A stretch of DNA of 48,071 bases from Clostridia bacterium (GCA_017550115.1 JAFYLR010000076.1:1-48071); one strand, 5' to 3'. Counted from the first letter of the stretch, positions 8,248-16,687 are shown. Notes: generated from the letters alone by a model not told the origin. A program made the numbers and translations.

Positions 8248-8330
8248 GTAAATATCCTTTCTTAAAAATGTGTTTGTTTGGCATCAACTATCAAGGATAT
8301 TTACTTAGGCGGTGCTCGGGCGTGATGCCA
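8248..8330 (-). promoter_or_regulatory. tnpV leader with two interleaved inverted repeats
   Basis: In the minus-strand transcript the order is A (8330-8323), B (8304-8293), A' (8286-8279), B' (8259-8248). A pairs perfectly with A' over 8 bp (TGGCATCA/TGATGCCA) and B with B' over 12 bp (GTAAATATCCTT/AAGGATATTTAC). B' contains the Shine-Dalgarno AAGGA of tnpV. The pairs interleave, so the RNA forms either a pseudoknot or two exclusive hairpins. Sequestration of the ribosome site is inference. Confidence 0.55.
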
Positions 8331-8365
8331 ACAACAGTAGATTGACATCATATATCACCGAACAC

Positions 8366-8413
8366 AAAAAGAAATCCGAACCCTTCGCCTACCGGCTTTG
8401 GGTTCGGATTTCT
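8366..8413 (-). terminator. Terminator of tRNA-Leu(UAG)
   Basis: A 14-bp perfect stem: AGAAATCCGAACCC (8370-8383) pairs with 8400-8413. On the minus strand it is followed by a T run, directly after the tRNA 3' end. Confidence 0.85.
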
Positions 8414-8419
8414 ACTGTT

Positions 8420-8503
8420 TGGTGCGGGTGAAGGGACTTGAACCCCCACGTCGTTGACACTAGATCCTAAGTCTAGCGCGTCTGCCAATTCCGCCACACC
8501 CGC
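8420..8503 (-). tRNA. tRNA-Leu (anticodon UAG)
   Basis: On the minus strand the sequence begins GCGGGTG and ends CACCCGC-A-CCA, with the CCA encoded. The anticodon loop is CTTAGGA, giving anticodon TAG; the D arm, long variable arm and T loop (GGTTCAAGTCC) are in place. The length of 84 nt fits a class II tRNA. The accessory block starts just past its 3' end. Confidence 0.95.
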
Positions 8504-8516
8504 ATTACCGTTTAAT

Positions 8517-8545
8517 ATTATACTGCATAGCATCAAATTTGTCAA
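8517..8545 (-). promoter_or_regulatory. Promoter of tRNA-Leu(UAG)
   Basis: On the minus strand TTGACA (8540-8545) and TATAAT (8517-8522) are 17 bp apart, a perfect consensus, 13 bp before the tRNA 5' end. Confidence 0.85.
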
Positions 8546-8565
8546 CAGAAAATTGATAACTTCTA

Positions 8566-8595
8566 TTGACTGCAATACGTTTTCGGTGATATACT
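8566..8595 (+). promoter_or_regulatory. Promoter of cinA
   Basis: TTGACT (8566-8571) and TATACT (8590-8595) with an 18-bp spacer, 32 bp before the cinA GTG start. It diverges from the tRNA promoter. Confidence 0.6.
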
Positions 8596-8627
8596 AATTC
8601 TATACAAACTTGGAGGTGGATTTTCAG

Positions 8628-9881
8628 GTGAAAGAAATAAAAAATGCTGAAATTATTTGTGTCGGAACAGAATTACTCTTGGGAGACATAGTAAATACAA
8701 ACGCCGCATATATTTCAAGACGTCTTGCCGAGCTCGGAATATCACTTTATAATCAAACTGTTGTCGGAGATAATCCCGAAAGGTTAAAAAATGCTCTGCA
8801 TCAAGCAGCAAGCCGCAGTGACCTTATAATAATGAGTGGCGGCCTTGGCCCGACTTATGATGATCTGACAAAAGAAACGACAGCCGAATTTTTCGGAAGA
8901 AAGCTTGTAAGAAACAACTCCATAATCGATAGGCTACGTGCGTATTTCGCAGAAACGGGCCGCACAATGACAAGCAATAACGAAAAACAAGCGGACGTTC
9001 CCGAAAACAGCTTTGTCTTTGTCAATAATTACGGAACCGCACCGGGAATATGTATCGAGGATACGACAAGCGGAGTTACGGCAATAATGCTCCCGGGGCC
9101 TCCGAGAGAGCTTGAGCCGATGTTCGCAGAAGAAGTTATGCCCTACCTTGCATCAAGAAGCTCTTCCGTGCTTGTGAGTAAAAATATACACATTTTCGGA
9201 ATGGGCGAATCTGCGGTTGAAAGCATTTTAAGTTCTCTTATGAAAAATTCCAAGAATCCCACTATCGCCCCTTATTGTATTGCGGGCGAGGTCAGGTTAC
9301 GTATAACGGCAAAAGCCAAAGATAAAGAATCTGCATCTGCTATGTGCGACAAAATGGTGGAAAAGGTGCTCGAAACCGAGGTAAAAAATGCCGTTTACGG
9401 TATTGACTGCGATTCTATTGAGGAGATACTTGTATCCCGGCTTATTGAAAGCGGCAAAAAGATTGCCGTTGCCGAATCCTGCACGGGAGGACTCATAGCC
9501 AAACGAATAACAGATATTTCAGGTTGCTCCGAGGTCTTTCTCGGCGGTGGTGTCACTTACGCAAACAGTGCAAAAGAGGAGCTTTTGGGTGTCAGCCATA
9601 GCTCTTTAGAGAAATACGGTGCCGTTTCGGAACAGGTTGCTATCGAGATGGCGCGTGGAGTAAGAGCTTCACTTCACAGCGATATAGGAATATCAACAAC
9701 AGGCATCGCAGGTCCCACGGGGGGAACTCCCGAAAAGCCCGTCGGCACGGTATATGTCGGTGTTTCAAGCGAAAAAGGTGAATATGCAAAGCTACTTCAT
9801 CTTTCTTCAAATCGTGACAGAGCTTATATCCGTACTCTTGCCGCATCAAACGCGCTCTATGCAGCACTTGGCGAAATATAA
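8628..9881 (+). CDS. cinA: CinA: competence/damage-inducible protein, NMN amidase
   Basis: A 417-aa cytosolic protein. The N-terminal MoCF-like domain (about residues 1-170, with GTELLLGD and SGGLGPTYDD) acts on ADP-ribose-type pyridine nucleotides. The C-terminal CinA/PncC domain (about 255-415, with AESCTGG) deamidates nicotinamide mononucleotide in NAD salvage. Full length and typical of Firmicutes. The start is GTG at 8628, 9 bp after GGAGGTG; the TTG at 8610 lies inside the ribosome site and is not a start. It is followed by a bidirectional terminator. Elsewhere cinA is often near recA, but recA is not in this window. Confidence 0.93.
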   Translation: MKEIKNAEIICVGTELLLGDIVNTNAAYISRRLAELGISLYNQTVVGDNPERLKNALHQAASRSDLIIMSGGLGPTYDDLTKETTAEFFGRKLVRNNSIIDRLRAYFAETGRTMTSNNEKQADVPENSFVFVNNYGTAPGICIEDTTSGVTAIMLPGPPRELEPMFAEEVMPYLASRSSSVLVSKNIHIFGMGESAVESILSSLMKNSKNPTIAPYCIAGEVRLRITAKAKDKESASAMCDKMVEKVLETEVKNAVYGIDCDSIEEILVSRLIESGKKIAVAESCTGGLIAKRITDISGCSEVFLGGGVTYANSAKEELLGVSHSSLEKYGAVSEQVAIEMARGVRASLHSDIGISTTGIAGPTGGTPEKPVGTVYVGVSSEKGEYAKLLHLSSNRDRAYIRTLAASNALYAALGEI

Positions 9882-9887
9882 ATAACA

Positions 9888-9921
9888 AAAAAACGTTGCA
9901 CCTCTCGGTGCAACGTTTTTT
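9888..9921. terminator. Bidirectional terminator between cinA and the small membrane gene
   Basis: AAAAAACGTTGCACC (9888-9902) pairs perfectly with 9907-9921, with A and T runs on either side. It serves cinA on plus and the convergent gene on minus; the stop codon of the latter lies within the stem. Confidence 0.9.
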
Positions 9922-10216
9922 AATGCCTTTCCTTGGGTTCTCGGCTTTTATTTACGAAATATAATATCAGGTCAAACGTTACCATAATAAGATTAAGAAC
10001 GTAAAAGAATAGCACGTACCACTTATCCGAAAATTGTGCCATATAACTCGGATTTGTCAGCTTTGATATAATACCTGCCACATAACCAAAATCGATAAGA
10101 CAGAGGAAAAGCAAGCTCTTGCCTTTAGTCGAGCGAGTCTTTATAGACTTGGCAACGTTAAAAGGCCATGATGCCCCAAAGCTTACTATCATAATAATTT
10201 CTAAAATTTCCGACAT
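9920..10216 (-). CDS. Small three-helix membrane protein, PQ-loop/SemiSWEET-like
   Basis: A 98-aa protein with three hydrophobic segments (about 5-20, 35-52 and 64-88). The first loop, WPFNVAKSIKTRSTKGKSLLF, has the layout of PQ-loop and SemiSWEET transporters, in which a Pro-Gln motif precedes a TKS segment; here the Gln is replaced (Pro-Phe-Asn). The substrate is unknown and family membership is tentative. It starts 17 bp after the aldo/keto reductase stop, so the two form an operon. Confidence 0.6.
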   Translation of the reverse strand: MSEILEIIMIVSFGASWPFNVAKSIKTRSTKGKSLLFLCLIDFGYVAGIISKLTNPSYMAQFSDKWYVLFFYVLNLIMVTFDLILYFVNKSREPKERH

Positions 10217-10233
10217 TTCAACCTCATCTCAAT

Positions 10234-11349
10234 TTAATCTTCAAAACGTTCTGCAACGTCCTTCAGATATTTCATTATCGGCAAATGCTGAGGGCATACT
10301 CCTTCACACTGGCCACATTCGATACAAGCACTCGCACGTCCGAAAGTTTTTATAAGATTATCATAATATTCTTCCTGAGCCGTCCAATCGCCTTTATCCT
10401 CTAACTTGTCCGCATTATAAAGAGAAAAATATTGAGGAATAGCTATATTCATAGGGCAGCCGTCTGTACAATAATTACAAGCGGTACAAGGGATATCCGT
10501 ACCCGAATTTATTATGCTCACAGCCCTCTCGATAATTTTTTTCTCTTGCTCTTCCAAAGGCTTAAACTCTTTCATATATCCCATATTATCAAGGAGCTGT
10601 TGCATATTGCTCATACCCGAAAGCACGACCATAACGTTATCAAGACTTGCGGCAAACCGTATAGCCCACGACGGCACCGACATCTCGGGAGCATAGCTCC
10701 GAAACAATCTTTCAACAGGCTCGGATACATTTGCAAGCGTACCCCCCTTAACAGGCTCCATAACTATAACAGGAACACCGTGTTTGGTCGCTACCTCGTA
10801 GCATTTTCTCGATTGAATTCCCTCGCTGTCCCAGTCTATATAGTTTATCTGGAGCTGTACGAACTCAACCTCGGGATGCTCACAAAGAATTCTATCAAGC
10901 AGGTCTGCTCCATCATGGTAAGAGAATCCGATATGCTTTACAAGTCCCTGATCTTTTTTCTCTGCAAGCCATTCAAAACAATGGAATTTTGTATATTTCT
11001 CATAATTATCTCTGCCGATAGCGTGCAGCAGGTAATAGTCAAAATACTCCGCCCCCGTCTTCTTCATTTGCTCAAAGAAAACCTTGTCTCTGTCGGACTC
11101 TTCCTTTATAAAAGATGAATGGAGCTTTGTGGCAAGAGTAAATGTATTTCTTTCGTGTCGGTCTATGAGGACTTCCTTTACTGCACGTTCACTTGAAAAT
11201 CCGCAATACATCCAAGCGGTATCAAAATATGTAAATCCCTGCTCGATGAAGCTATCGACCATCTGTTTTGTCTGCTCAATGTCAATGCTTGACTGATCGT
11301 TCGGATCAAGCAACGGCAGTCTCATAAGTCCAAATCCAAGCTTTTTCAT
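10234..11349 (-). CDS. Aldo/keto reductase with C-terminal 2x[4Fe-4S] ferredoxin
   Basis: A 371-aa cytosolic oxidoreductase. Residues about 1-270 are an aldo/keto reductase barrel with the catalytic Asp and Tyr in FDTAWMY, Lys in ATKL and His in LLHA. The C-terminal 90 residues add two 4Fe-4S motifs (CTACNYCTDGCP and CIECGQCEGVCP), as in the YhhX/YdhF-like group found in anaerobes, where ferredoxin may supply electrons. The start is ATG at 11349, 5 bp after GGGAGG; the ATG at 11370 lacks a site. The upstream minus-strand sequence has TATAAT-like boxes near 11375-11390. The substrate is not predictable. Confidence 0.85.
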   Translation of the reverse strand: MKKLGFGLMRLPLLDPNDQSSIDIEQTKQMVDSFIEQGFTYFDTAWMYCGFSSERAVKEVLIDRHERNTFTLATKLHSSFIKEESDRDKVFFEQMKKTGAEYFDYYLLHAIGRDNYEKYTKFHCFEWLAEKKDQGLVKHIGFSYHDGADLLDRILCEHPEVEFVQLQINYIDWDSEGIQSRKCYEVATKHGVPVIVMEPVKGGTLANVSEPVERLFRSYAPEMSVPSWAIRFAASLDNVMVVLSGMSNMQQLLDNMGYMKEFKPLEEQEKKIIERAVSIINSGTDIPCTACNYCTDGCPMNIAIPQYFSLYNADKLEDKGDWTAQEEYYDNLIKTFGRASACIECGQCEGVCPQHLPIMKYLKDVAERFED

Positions 11350-11470
11350 CACGGCCTCCCAAAATAACATAATTTTATATAATTATATAGTCAACGGTCA
11401 AAGGTTGGCAACATTTATGCTGTTAACTTTTTGTTAATTTGCTTAAATATCAGTCAAAAAACGTCGTTTT

Positions 11471-11498
11471 ATTCAGAAATTTTGTAAAAATTCTGAAT
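11471..11498. repeat. 28-bp imperfect palindrome upstream of guaB
   Basis: ATTCAGAA at 11471 is mirrored by TTCTGAAT at 11491-11498, with TTTT/AAAA inside; 24 of 28 positions are symmetric. It lies about 50 bp upstream of the presumed guaB -10 box in the divergent region, not after any gene, so an operator is more likely than a terminator. Confidence 0.4.
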
Positions 11499-11547
11499 TT
11501 AACAAAAAAAATGCAAAATAGGTCTTTCAAAATTGCTATTTAGGGTG

Positions 11548-11553
11548 TATAAT
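11548..11553 (+). promoter_or_regulatory. Candidate -10 box of guaB
   Basis: TATAAT 32 bp before the guaB start; 17 bp upstream the sequence TTCAAA is a weak -35. The whole 11350-11584 spacer has no other gene; it holds the palindrome and a divergent promoter region. Confidence 0.45.
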
Positions 11554-11584
11554 AGTGTAAAAGTATAATAAGGAGACATATTAT

Positions 11585-13090
11585 ATGGCAAAATTTATTA
11601 ACGAAGCATCACACACCTTCAACGAATACCTTCTCATTCCCGGGTATTCTTCAAGCGAATGTATCCCCGCAAACGTAAGTCTTAAAACCCCGCTTGTTAA
11701 GTATAAAAAGGGCGAAACCCCTAAGATAACTATGAATATCCCTATGGTTTCGGCTATCATGCAATCGGTTTCAGGTGACAGACTTGCAGTTGCTCTTGCT
11801 GTTGAGGGCGGTGTGTCTTTTATATATGGCTCGCAGTCTATCGAAGATGAAGCCGCTATGGTAAAAAAAGCAAAGAACCATAAGGCGGGATTTGTTGTCA
11901 GCGATTCAAACCTTTCACCCGAGTCAACTTTAGCGGATGTTATAGCTCTTAAAGAAAAAACCGGACATTCCACCGTTGCCGTTACCGAAAACGGTAAAGC
12001 AGACGGAAAGCTCGTCGGCATTATCACAAGCCGTGACTACCGTGTCAGCCGTATGTCTCCTGATGTAAAGGTTCGTGATTTCATGACTCCTTTCGATAAA
12101 CTCATAACCGCAAAAGAAGGAACAACTCTTAAAGAGGCGAACGATATAATTTGGGATAATAAGCTCAATTCTCTGCCTATTATAGATGATGACGGAAAGC
12201 TTGTTTATATGGTATTCCGTAAAGACTATGATACTCATAAGCAGAATCCGAACGAGCTTCTCGATTCTGACAAGCGTTATGTTGTCGGAGCAGGTATAAA
12301 CACTCGTGACTACGCAGAAAGAATTCCCGCACTCATTGAGGCAGGAGTTGACGTTCTCTGCATAGACTCCTCCGAGGGCTTCTCCGAATGGCAGAAACGC
12401 ACGATCGAATGGGTAAGAGAAAATTACGGCGACGACGTTAAAATAGGTGCCGGCAACGTAGTTGATGCAGCAGGATTTAGATTTTTGGCTGATTGCGGTG
12501 CTGACTTTATCAAGGTTGGTATCGGCGGCGGTTCTATCTGTATCACAAGAGAAACAAAAGGAATCGGTCGCGGTCAGGCTACAGCTCTTATTGAAGTTTG
12601 TGCTGAAAGAGATAAATATTTTGAGGAAACCGGAATTTATATTCCCGTCTGCTCGGACGGTGGTATCGTTTATGACCACCATATCACTCTTGCACTTGCT
12701 ATGGGTGCAGACTTTGTAATGCTCGGCAGATATTTCGCAAGATTTGATGAAAGCCCCTCAAATAAAGTAAGTATCGGCGGTACATACTATAAGGAGTACT
12801 GGGGAGAAGGCTCGGCAAGAGCAAGAAACTGGCAGAGATACGACCTTGGCGGCGACAAAAAGCTCTCCTTCGAGGAAGGCGTCGATTCTTACGTTCCTTA
12901 TGCAGGAAGCTTAAAGGATAACGTTGCTATGTCGCTCGCAAAAGTTAAGTCCACTATGTGTAACTGCGGTGCACTTACTATCCCCGAGCTTCAGGAGAAG
13001 GCTGTTCTAACGCTCGTTTCGGCAACGAGTATCGTTGAGGGCGGAGCACACGACGTAATACAGAAAGAAAAGAGCAACACTATTAAGTAA
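11585..13090 (+). CDS. guaB: Inosine-5'-monophosphate dehydrogenase
   Basis: A 501-aa cytosolic enzyme that oxidises IMP to XMP with NAD, the first committed step to GMP. A TIM barrel is interrupted by two CBS domains (about residues 105-220). The catalytic loop [10 protein letters not shown] holds Cys319, and the flap has [15 protein letters not shown] precedes the ATG. The next gene is the GMP synthetase, 24 bp away, so the pair makes GMP from IMP in one operon. Confidence 0.95.
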   Translation: MAKFINEASHTFNEYLLIPGYSSSECIPANVSLKTPLVKYKKGETPKITMNIPMVSAIMQSVSGDRLAVALAVEGGVSFIYGSQSIEDEAAMVKKAKNHKAGFVVSDSNLSPESTLADVIALKEKTGHSTVAVTENGKADGKLVGIITSRDYRVSRMSPDVKVRDFMTPFDKLITAKEGTTLKEANDIIWDNKLNSLPIIDDDGKLVYMVFRKDYDTHKQNPNELLDSDKRYVVGAGINTRDYAERIPALIEAGVDVLCIDSSEGFSEWQKRTIEWVRENYGDDVKIGAGNVVDAAGFRFLADCGADFIKVGIGGGSICITRETKGIGRGQATALIEVCAERDKYFEETGIYIPVCSDGGIVYDHHITLALAMGADFVMLGRYFARFDESPSNKVSIGGTYYKEYWGEGSARARNWQRYDLGGDKKLSFEEGVDSYVPYAGSLKDNVAMSLAKVKSTMCNCGALTIPELQEKAVLTLVSATSIVEGGAHDVIQKEKSNTIK

Positions 13091-13114
13091 TTCTTATTTT
13101 AAGGAGTTTATTAT

Positions 13115-14116
13115 ATGAGTTCAAATATCCGTCCAGATTCTATGGAAAGAATCACAACAAAAGCTCTGGCAGAAAAATTCATTGAAGAGCAGGTAGCCGC
13201 AGTAAGAGAGCAGGTCGGCACAAAAAAGGTACTTCTTGCACTTTCAGGTGGTGTTGACTCCTCTGTTGTTGCCGCACTTCTCATCAAAGCCATAGGCCGT
13301 CAGCTCGTTTGTGTTCACGTGAACCACGGTCTTATGCGTAAAGACGAATCCGAAAACGTAATAAAGATATTCGGAGAAGAGCTCGACGCTAATCTTATAT
13401 ACGTTGACGCAACAGACCGTTTCCTTGATCTTCTCGCAGGAGTTTCCGACCCTGAAAAGAAGAGAAAGATAATCGGTGCTGAATTTATAAACGTATTTGC
13501 AGACGAAGCAAGAAAGCTTGAGGGCGTTGAATTTCTTGCACAGGGCACTATATATCCTGACATTCTCGAGAGTGTAAAGGCTGCAGAGGGTAAGAAGGCT
13601 GTCAAGAGCCACCATAACGTCGGCGGACTTCCCGAGGATCTCAAATTCAGTCTTGTTGAGCCTATCAAGCTTCTTTTCAAGGACGAAGTAAGAGTTGTGG
13701 GCGAAGCACTCGGTCTTCCTCATGCTATGGTATATCGTCAGCCATTCCCGGGTCCCGGACTTGGCGTAAGATGCCTCGGAGCTATCACACGCGACCGTCT
13801 GGCAGCGCTCCGTGAAGCAGATGCCATTCTCCGCGAAGAATTCGATAAATGCGGTCTTGCTGAAAAGGTTTGGCAGTACTTTATTGCCGTTCCGGATATA
13901 AAAAGCGTTGGTGTTAAGGACGAAAGCAGATATGAAGGTTGGCCCGCTATCATTCGCGCCGTTAACACAAAGGACGCTATGTCTGCAACAATCGAAGAGA
14001 TACCCTACCCCGTTCTTCACAAGATAACTGATAGAATAACACACGAGGTAGAAGGCATCAACCGTGTACTTTTCGACCTCACTCCCAAGCCGATCGGCAC
14101 AATAGAGTGGGAATAA
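13115..14116 (+). CDS. guaA: GMP synthase ATP-pyrophosphatase subunit, no glutaminase domain
   Basis: A 333-aa protein that adenylates XMP and accepts ammonia to form GMP. The PP-loop LSGGVDSS is at 43-50. The C-terminal dimerisation domain is complete and ends in the classic TIEWE. Bacterial GuaA is usually about 510-520 aa with an N-terminal class I glutaminase; that part is absent and the gene has its own AAGGAG and ATG, so it is not a truncation artefact. This is the two-subunit arrangement known from archaea (GuaAa/GuaAb). No separate glutaminase gene is in the window, so it must lie elsewhere or free ammonia is used. Confidence 0.9.
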   Translation: MSSNIRPDSMERITTKALAEKFIEEQVAAVREQVGTKKVLLALSGGVDSSVVAALLIKAIGRQLVCVHVNHGLMRKDESENVIKIFGEELDANLIYVDATDRFLDLLAGVSDPEKKRKIIGAEFINVFADEARKLEGVEFLAQGTIYPDILESVKAAEGKKAVKSHHNVGGLPEDLKFSLVEPIKLLFKDEVRVVGEALGLPHAMVYRQPFPGPGLGVRCLGAITRDRLAALREADAILREEFDKCGLAEKVWQYFIAVPDIKSVGVKDESRYEGWPAIIRAVNTKDAMSATIEEIPYPVLHKITDRITHEVEGINRVLFDLTPKPIGTIEWE

Positions 14117-14183
14117 TACACAACCCTCGAAAAAGTGAATTGGAAATATTTTCATAAAATTTAAGTCATACGGAGAAACAATT

Positions 14184-14966
14184 ATGATTACCATTCATAT
14201 GTGGGACAAAATTCCTGGGCTATGTGAACAAGAACCTGTTCTTGAGTATTTTCCTGCCGAGAATAAAAAAACCAATGCTACATGTATAATTTTTCCAGGC
14301 GGAGGATATGCAGCTCGCGCCCGTCATGAAGGCCGCGGATATGCTCAATTTCTCAACAGAATTGGCATGGACGCTTTTGTGTGTCAATATCGATGTGCTC
14401 CACACAAATTCCCCCTACCGTTGCTTGATGCAAGGCGGGCAGTTAGATACGTCCGTTCTCACGCCGAAGAATACGGTATAAATCCTGAAAAAGTTGCTGT
14501 AATGGGTTCATCTGCAGGTGGTCATCTTGCAGCTATGATTTCAACATACCGCGATCCTATTGATTTTGAGGATATCGACGATATAGACAAACGCTCTCCT
14601 ATTCCGAATGCAACTATACTATGTTATCCGGTCTGCCATAAGCCTGATGAGCTCAATATAGCTCATGTCGGAAGCTTCTATAATCTTCTTGGTCAGGATG
14701 CAAATTTTGAAAAGTATTCACCCGACTTATTGGTGTCTGGTTCTACGCCTCCCGCATTCATTTGGCACAATTCAGACGATGATGCTGTTGACGTGCGCAA
14801 TTCGTATTTGTATGCATCCGCACTCCGTGTAAATAATATAAACCATGAAATACATGTTTTCCCAAAAGGCGGACACGGTCTTGGTCTAGCTTATAATGAT
14901 CCTCATGTTGCACAGTGGTCAGGCCTTTTGAAAAATTGGTTTACATATATGAGTTGGTTGGAATAA
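14184..14966 (+). CDS. Alpha/beta hydrolase, esterase (acetyl-xylan-esterase-like)
   Basis: A 260-aa protein with no signal peptide, so cytosolic. The fold motifs are an oxyanion loop FPGGGYAARA, the nucleophile elbow GSSAGGH, an acidic residue in NSDDDAVDV and the catalytic His in GGHGLGL. This set matches the BD-FAE/acetyl-esterase group that deacetylates imported sugars or small esters. ATG at 14184 follows GGAG. It lies 67 bp after guaA and may be expressed from the same transcript, but no functional link is evident. A strong terminator follows. Confidence 0.8.
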   Translation: MITIHMWDKIPGLCEQEPVLEYFPAENKKTNATCIIFPGGGYAARARHEGRGYAQFLNRIGMDAFVCQYRCAPHKFPLPLLDARRAVRYVRSHAEEYGINPEKVAVMGSSAGGHLAAMISTYRDPIDFEDIDDIDKRSPIPNATILCYPVCHKPDELNIAHVGSFYNLLGQDANFEKYSPDLLVSGSTPPAFIWHNSDDDAVDVRNSYLYASALRVNNINHEIHVFPKGGHGLGLAYNDPHVAQWSGLLKNWFTYMSWLE

Positions 14967-14995
14967 AATAAGGTAAACTTAATATGGTCCATAGA

Positions 14996-15033
14996 GCAAA
15001 AAATTCTGGCGAAAATTCGCCAGAATTTTTTGC
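14996..15033. terminator. Bidirectional terminator (esterase / displaced clpC end)
   Basis: A 16-bp perfect stem (14998-15013 with 15016-15031, core CTGGCGAA), extended by GC pairs and bounded by A6 and T6. The core resembles the terminator after intact clpC at 17731-17768, so this was probably the original clpC terminator on the minus strand. Confidence 0.9.
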
Positions 15034-15038
15034 TTTTT

Positions 15039-15164
15039 ATTAAACTTTAACAAAGACAATTTTCCCATCATCAACCTTTGCTTTGAGCTTATCCCCCGTC
15101 TGTATCTTCCCATCAAGCATATTAAGCGAAAACGTGTCCTCAACCATACGTACTATCGCACGGC
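15039..15164 (-). pseudogene. Displaced duplicate of the clpC 3' end
   Basis: On the minus strand these 126 bp encode the last 41 residues of ClpC and a TAA stop, in frame and without indels relative to 17776-17901. The first 71 bp (15094-15164) are identical to the intact gene. The other 55 bp have 10 mismatches, which change the tail to one reading GDKLKAKVDDGKIVFVKV. Upstream coding sequence ends abruptly at 15164. With its own terminator beside it, this is probably the original gene end, cut off by the 2.7-kb insert. Confidence 0.85.
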
Positions 15165-15231
15165 AACATGAAGATTTATCCCTTTTTCGCCTACTCTTGT
15201 TTGTTAAAAACAAAAAACTTTTTCAAATTGT

Positions 15232-15260
15232 TGTAACGTTTTTGATAAAACAATCTCTAA
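15232..15260 (+). promoter_or_regulatory. Candidate ECF-sigma promoter of the acyltransferase operon
   Basis: TGTAAC (15232-15237) followed by a T-rich tract and, 16 bp on, TCTCTAA (15254-15260). This AAC-type -35 with a 16-bp spacer is the general shape of ECF promoters, and no sigma-A promoter is obvious nearby. Autoregulation by the sigma factor encoded two genes on is inference. Confidence 0.4.
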
Positions 15261-15282
15261 TTAACGAAAGCAGGTGAAGATG

Positions 15283-16227
15283 ATGATTAAATTACGGGAA
15301 GCGAAATATTGCAATCTAAAACTTTTCTTGATTTTTCTTGTTATATACGGACACCTGATTGAGACGAAAATTTGGGAATCAAGCATTCTTATGGTACAAT
15401 ATAAATGGATATATCTATTCCATATGCCATTGTTTAGTTTCTTGTCGGGACTTTTCATAAATCGAGAAAAAGACTGCAGAGTTCAAATGGCAAAAATATT
15501 TCCATTATACATACTTTTGCAAACGGTTGCTTTTTTGATTGAGAACAGAATGGTTAAGCCTTTAACACCGTGGTGGTATTTGTGGTACTTGTTCAGCTAT
15601 TCTATATGGCTTGGCTTAGCATGGCTATGGTTTAGATTTTGTAAAGGAAAATGCAAGATCTTTATTCTCATATGTTCGATTATCATAGGATGCCTTGCGG
15701 GATTCGTTCCATATATTGGACGTGAATTTTCATTATCAAGGACATTGGTTTTCTTTCCACATTTTTGGGCAGGAGTAATCTCAAAACCATCATTCAACTG
15801 GAAAAAGCTCAGATTATTTGGAATTTTTGCATTCGCAACCGCCCTGATTGTAATGTTTTATATAGGAGGCAAAATCCCGGTTGCGTTTTTATATCAAGCT
15901 TCACCATATGGAAACGAAAAAGAGGTTTTTCTCCGAATGATTTGTTATTTTCTTGCCGGAATGCTTGGTCTGTTTTTATTGACCGTTTCACCAAACGGTA
16001 GATTGCCTTTTACAAAGATGGGAGCAAATACAATGCCCGCATATTTGCTTCAGGCTCCAATCGTATTATATTTTAGAAAATTGGATTTTCCGTGGCATTT
16101 TAATATCGCAATCGCTGTTGCATTTTTATGTATAATATATATGGTGACAAGATGGCACGGAGCTTTATATGGAATCGTTTCCGAAGAGAGGAGGGTAACA
16201 GTTGGCAACCTTTCAACAAATCTATGA
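15283..16227 (+). CDS. Membrane acyltransferase (family 3, fucose-4-O-acetylase-like)
   Basis: About 314 aa with roughly ten hydrophobic helices. The first helix, NLKLFLIFLVIYGHLIE, has the His and spacing typical of acyltransferase-3 O-acetylases that transfer acyl groups to extracytoplasmic sugars. There is no SGNH domain, so it is shorter than OatA (about 600 aa). ATG at 15283 has the best spacing from AGGTG; ATG 15280 and GTG 15274 are alternatives. It overlaps the sigma-factor gene by 26 bp. The order acyltransferase, ECF sigma, anti-sigma recalls the B. subtilis sigV lysozyme-resistance operon, where OatA acetylates peptidoglycan; a cell-envelope target is inference. Confidence 0.8.
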   Translation: MIKLREAKYCNLKLFLIFLVIYGHLIETKIWESSILMVQYKWIYLFHMPLFSFLSGLFINREKDCRVQMAKIFPLYILLQTVAFLIENRMVKPLTPWWYLWYLFSYSIWLGLAWLWFRFCKGKCKIFILICSIIIGCLAGFVPYIGREFSLSRTLVFFPHFWAGVISKPSFNWKKLRLFGIFAFATALIVMFYIGGKIPVAFLYQASPYGNEKEVFLRMICYFLAGMLGLFLLTVSPNGRLPFTKMGANTMPAYLLQAPIVLYFRKLDFPWHFNIAIAVAFLCIIYMVTRWHGALYGIVSEERRVTVGNLSTNL

Positions 16228-16687
16228 AGAACAAGCTCAGCCGGTTTATCGGTTCCTATTATCTCTGACGGGCAAAGATGATTTAGCAGAGGAGCTTTTA
16301 TCAGAAACTTTTTATCAAGCATTTCGGCACATAGACCAATTTGAAGGACGTTGTTCTTTATACACATGGTTGTGTCAAATAGGAAAAAACGCTTGGATCA
16401 AGGAGTGCCGAAGGAATAACAGGTATAGAGAAATCTCTTTAGATGACTTATCTATCCCGGATGACAGTCCAACACCGGAAGAACAAATCATAAACAAAGA
16501 ACTTTATTGTAAGGTTCTAAAAGCATTGCAGAATTTGCCTGACACATACCGAGATGTCTTTATACTGCACACTCTCGGTGAAGTAAAATTGAAAGAAATC
16601 GCAAGTATATACAGTAAGACAGAAAGTTGGGCACGAGTTACATATTTCAGGGCAAAACAACAGATTGCACAGGAGGTTATGAAATGA
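16202..16687 (+). CDS. ECF-family RNA polymerase sigma factor
   Basis: A 161-aa sigma-70 relative. Region 2 (about residues 8-75, with DLAEELLSETFYQAF and TWLCQIGKNAWI) binds core polymerase and the -10 element. Region 4 (about 105-155, with LPDTYRDVFILHTLGEVKLKEIA) binds the -35. The start is TTG at 16202, 6 bp after AGGAGGG, inside the 3' end of the acyltransferase gene. It ends in an ATGA overlap with the anti-sigma gene, which ensures 1:1 synthesis. Confidence 0.92.
   Translation: MATFQQIYEEQAQPVYRFLLSLTGKDDLAEELLSETFYQAFRHIDQFEGRCSLYTWLCQIGKNAWIKECRRNNRYREISLDDLSIPDDSPTPEEQIINKELYCKVLKALQNLPDTYRDVFILHTLGEVKLKEIASIYSKTESWARVTYFRAKQQIAQEVMK

Noticed and set aside
8348..8575. 75-codon open frame over the tRNA-Leu(UAG)
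   Set aside because: It reads straight through the tRNA and its terminator; no ribosome site.
13244..14194. Long open frame antisense to the GMP synthetase gene
   Set aside because: Composition and lack of motifs mark it as a shadow of the strongly conserved guaA frame.
15083..15277. Plus-strand open frame in the displaced clpC end
   Set aside because: It is the antisense of the clpC remnant and runs into the ECF promoter region.
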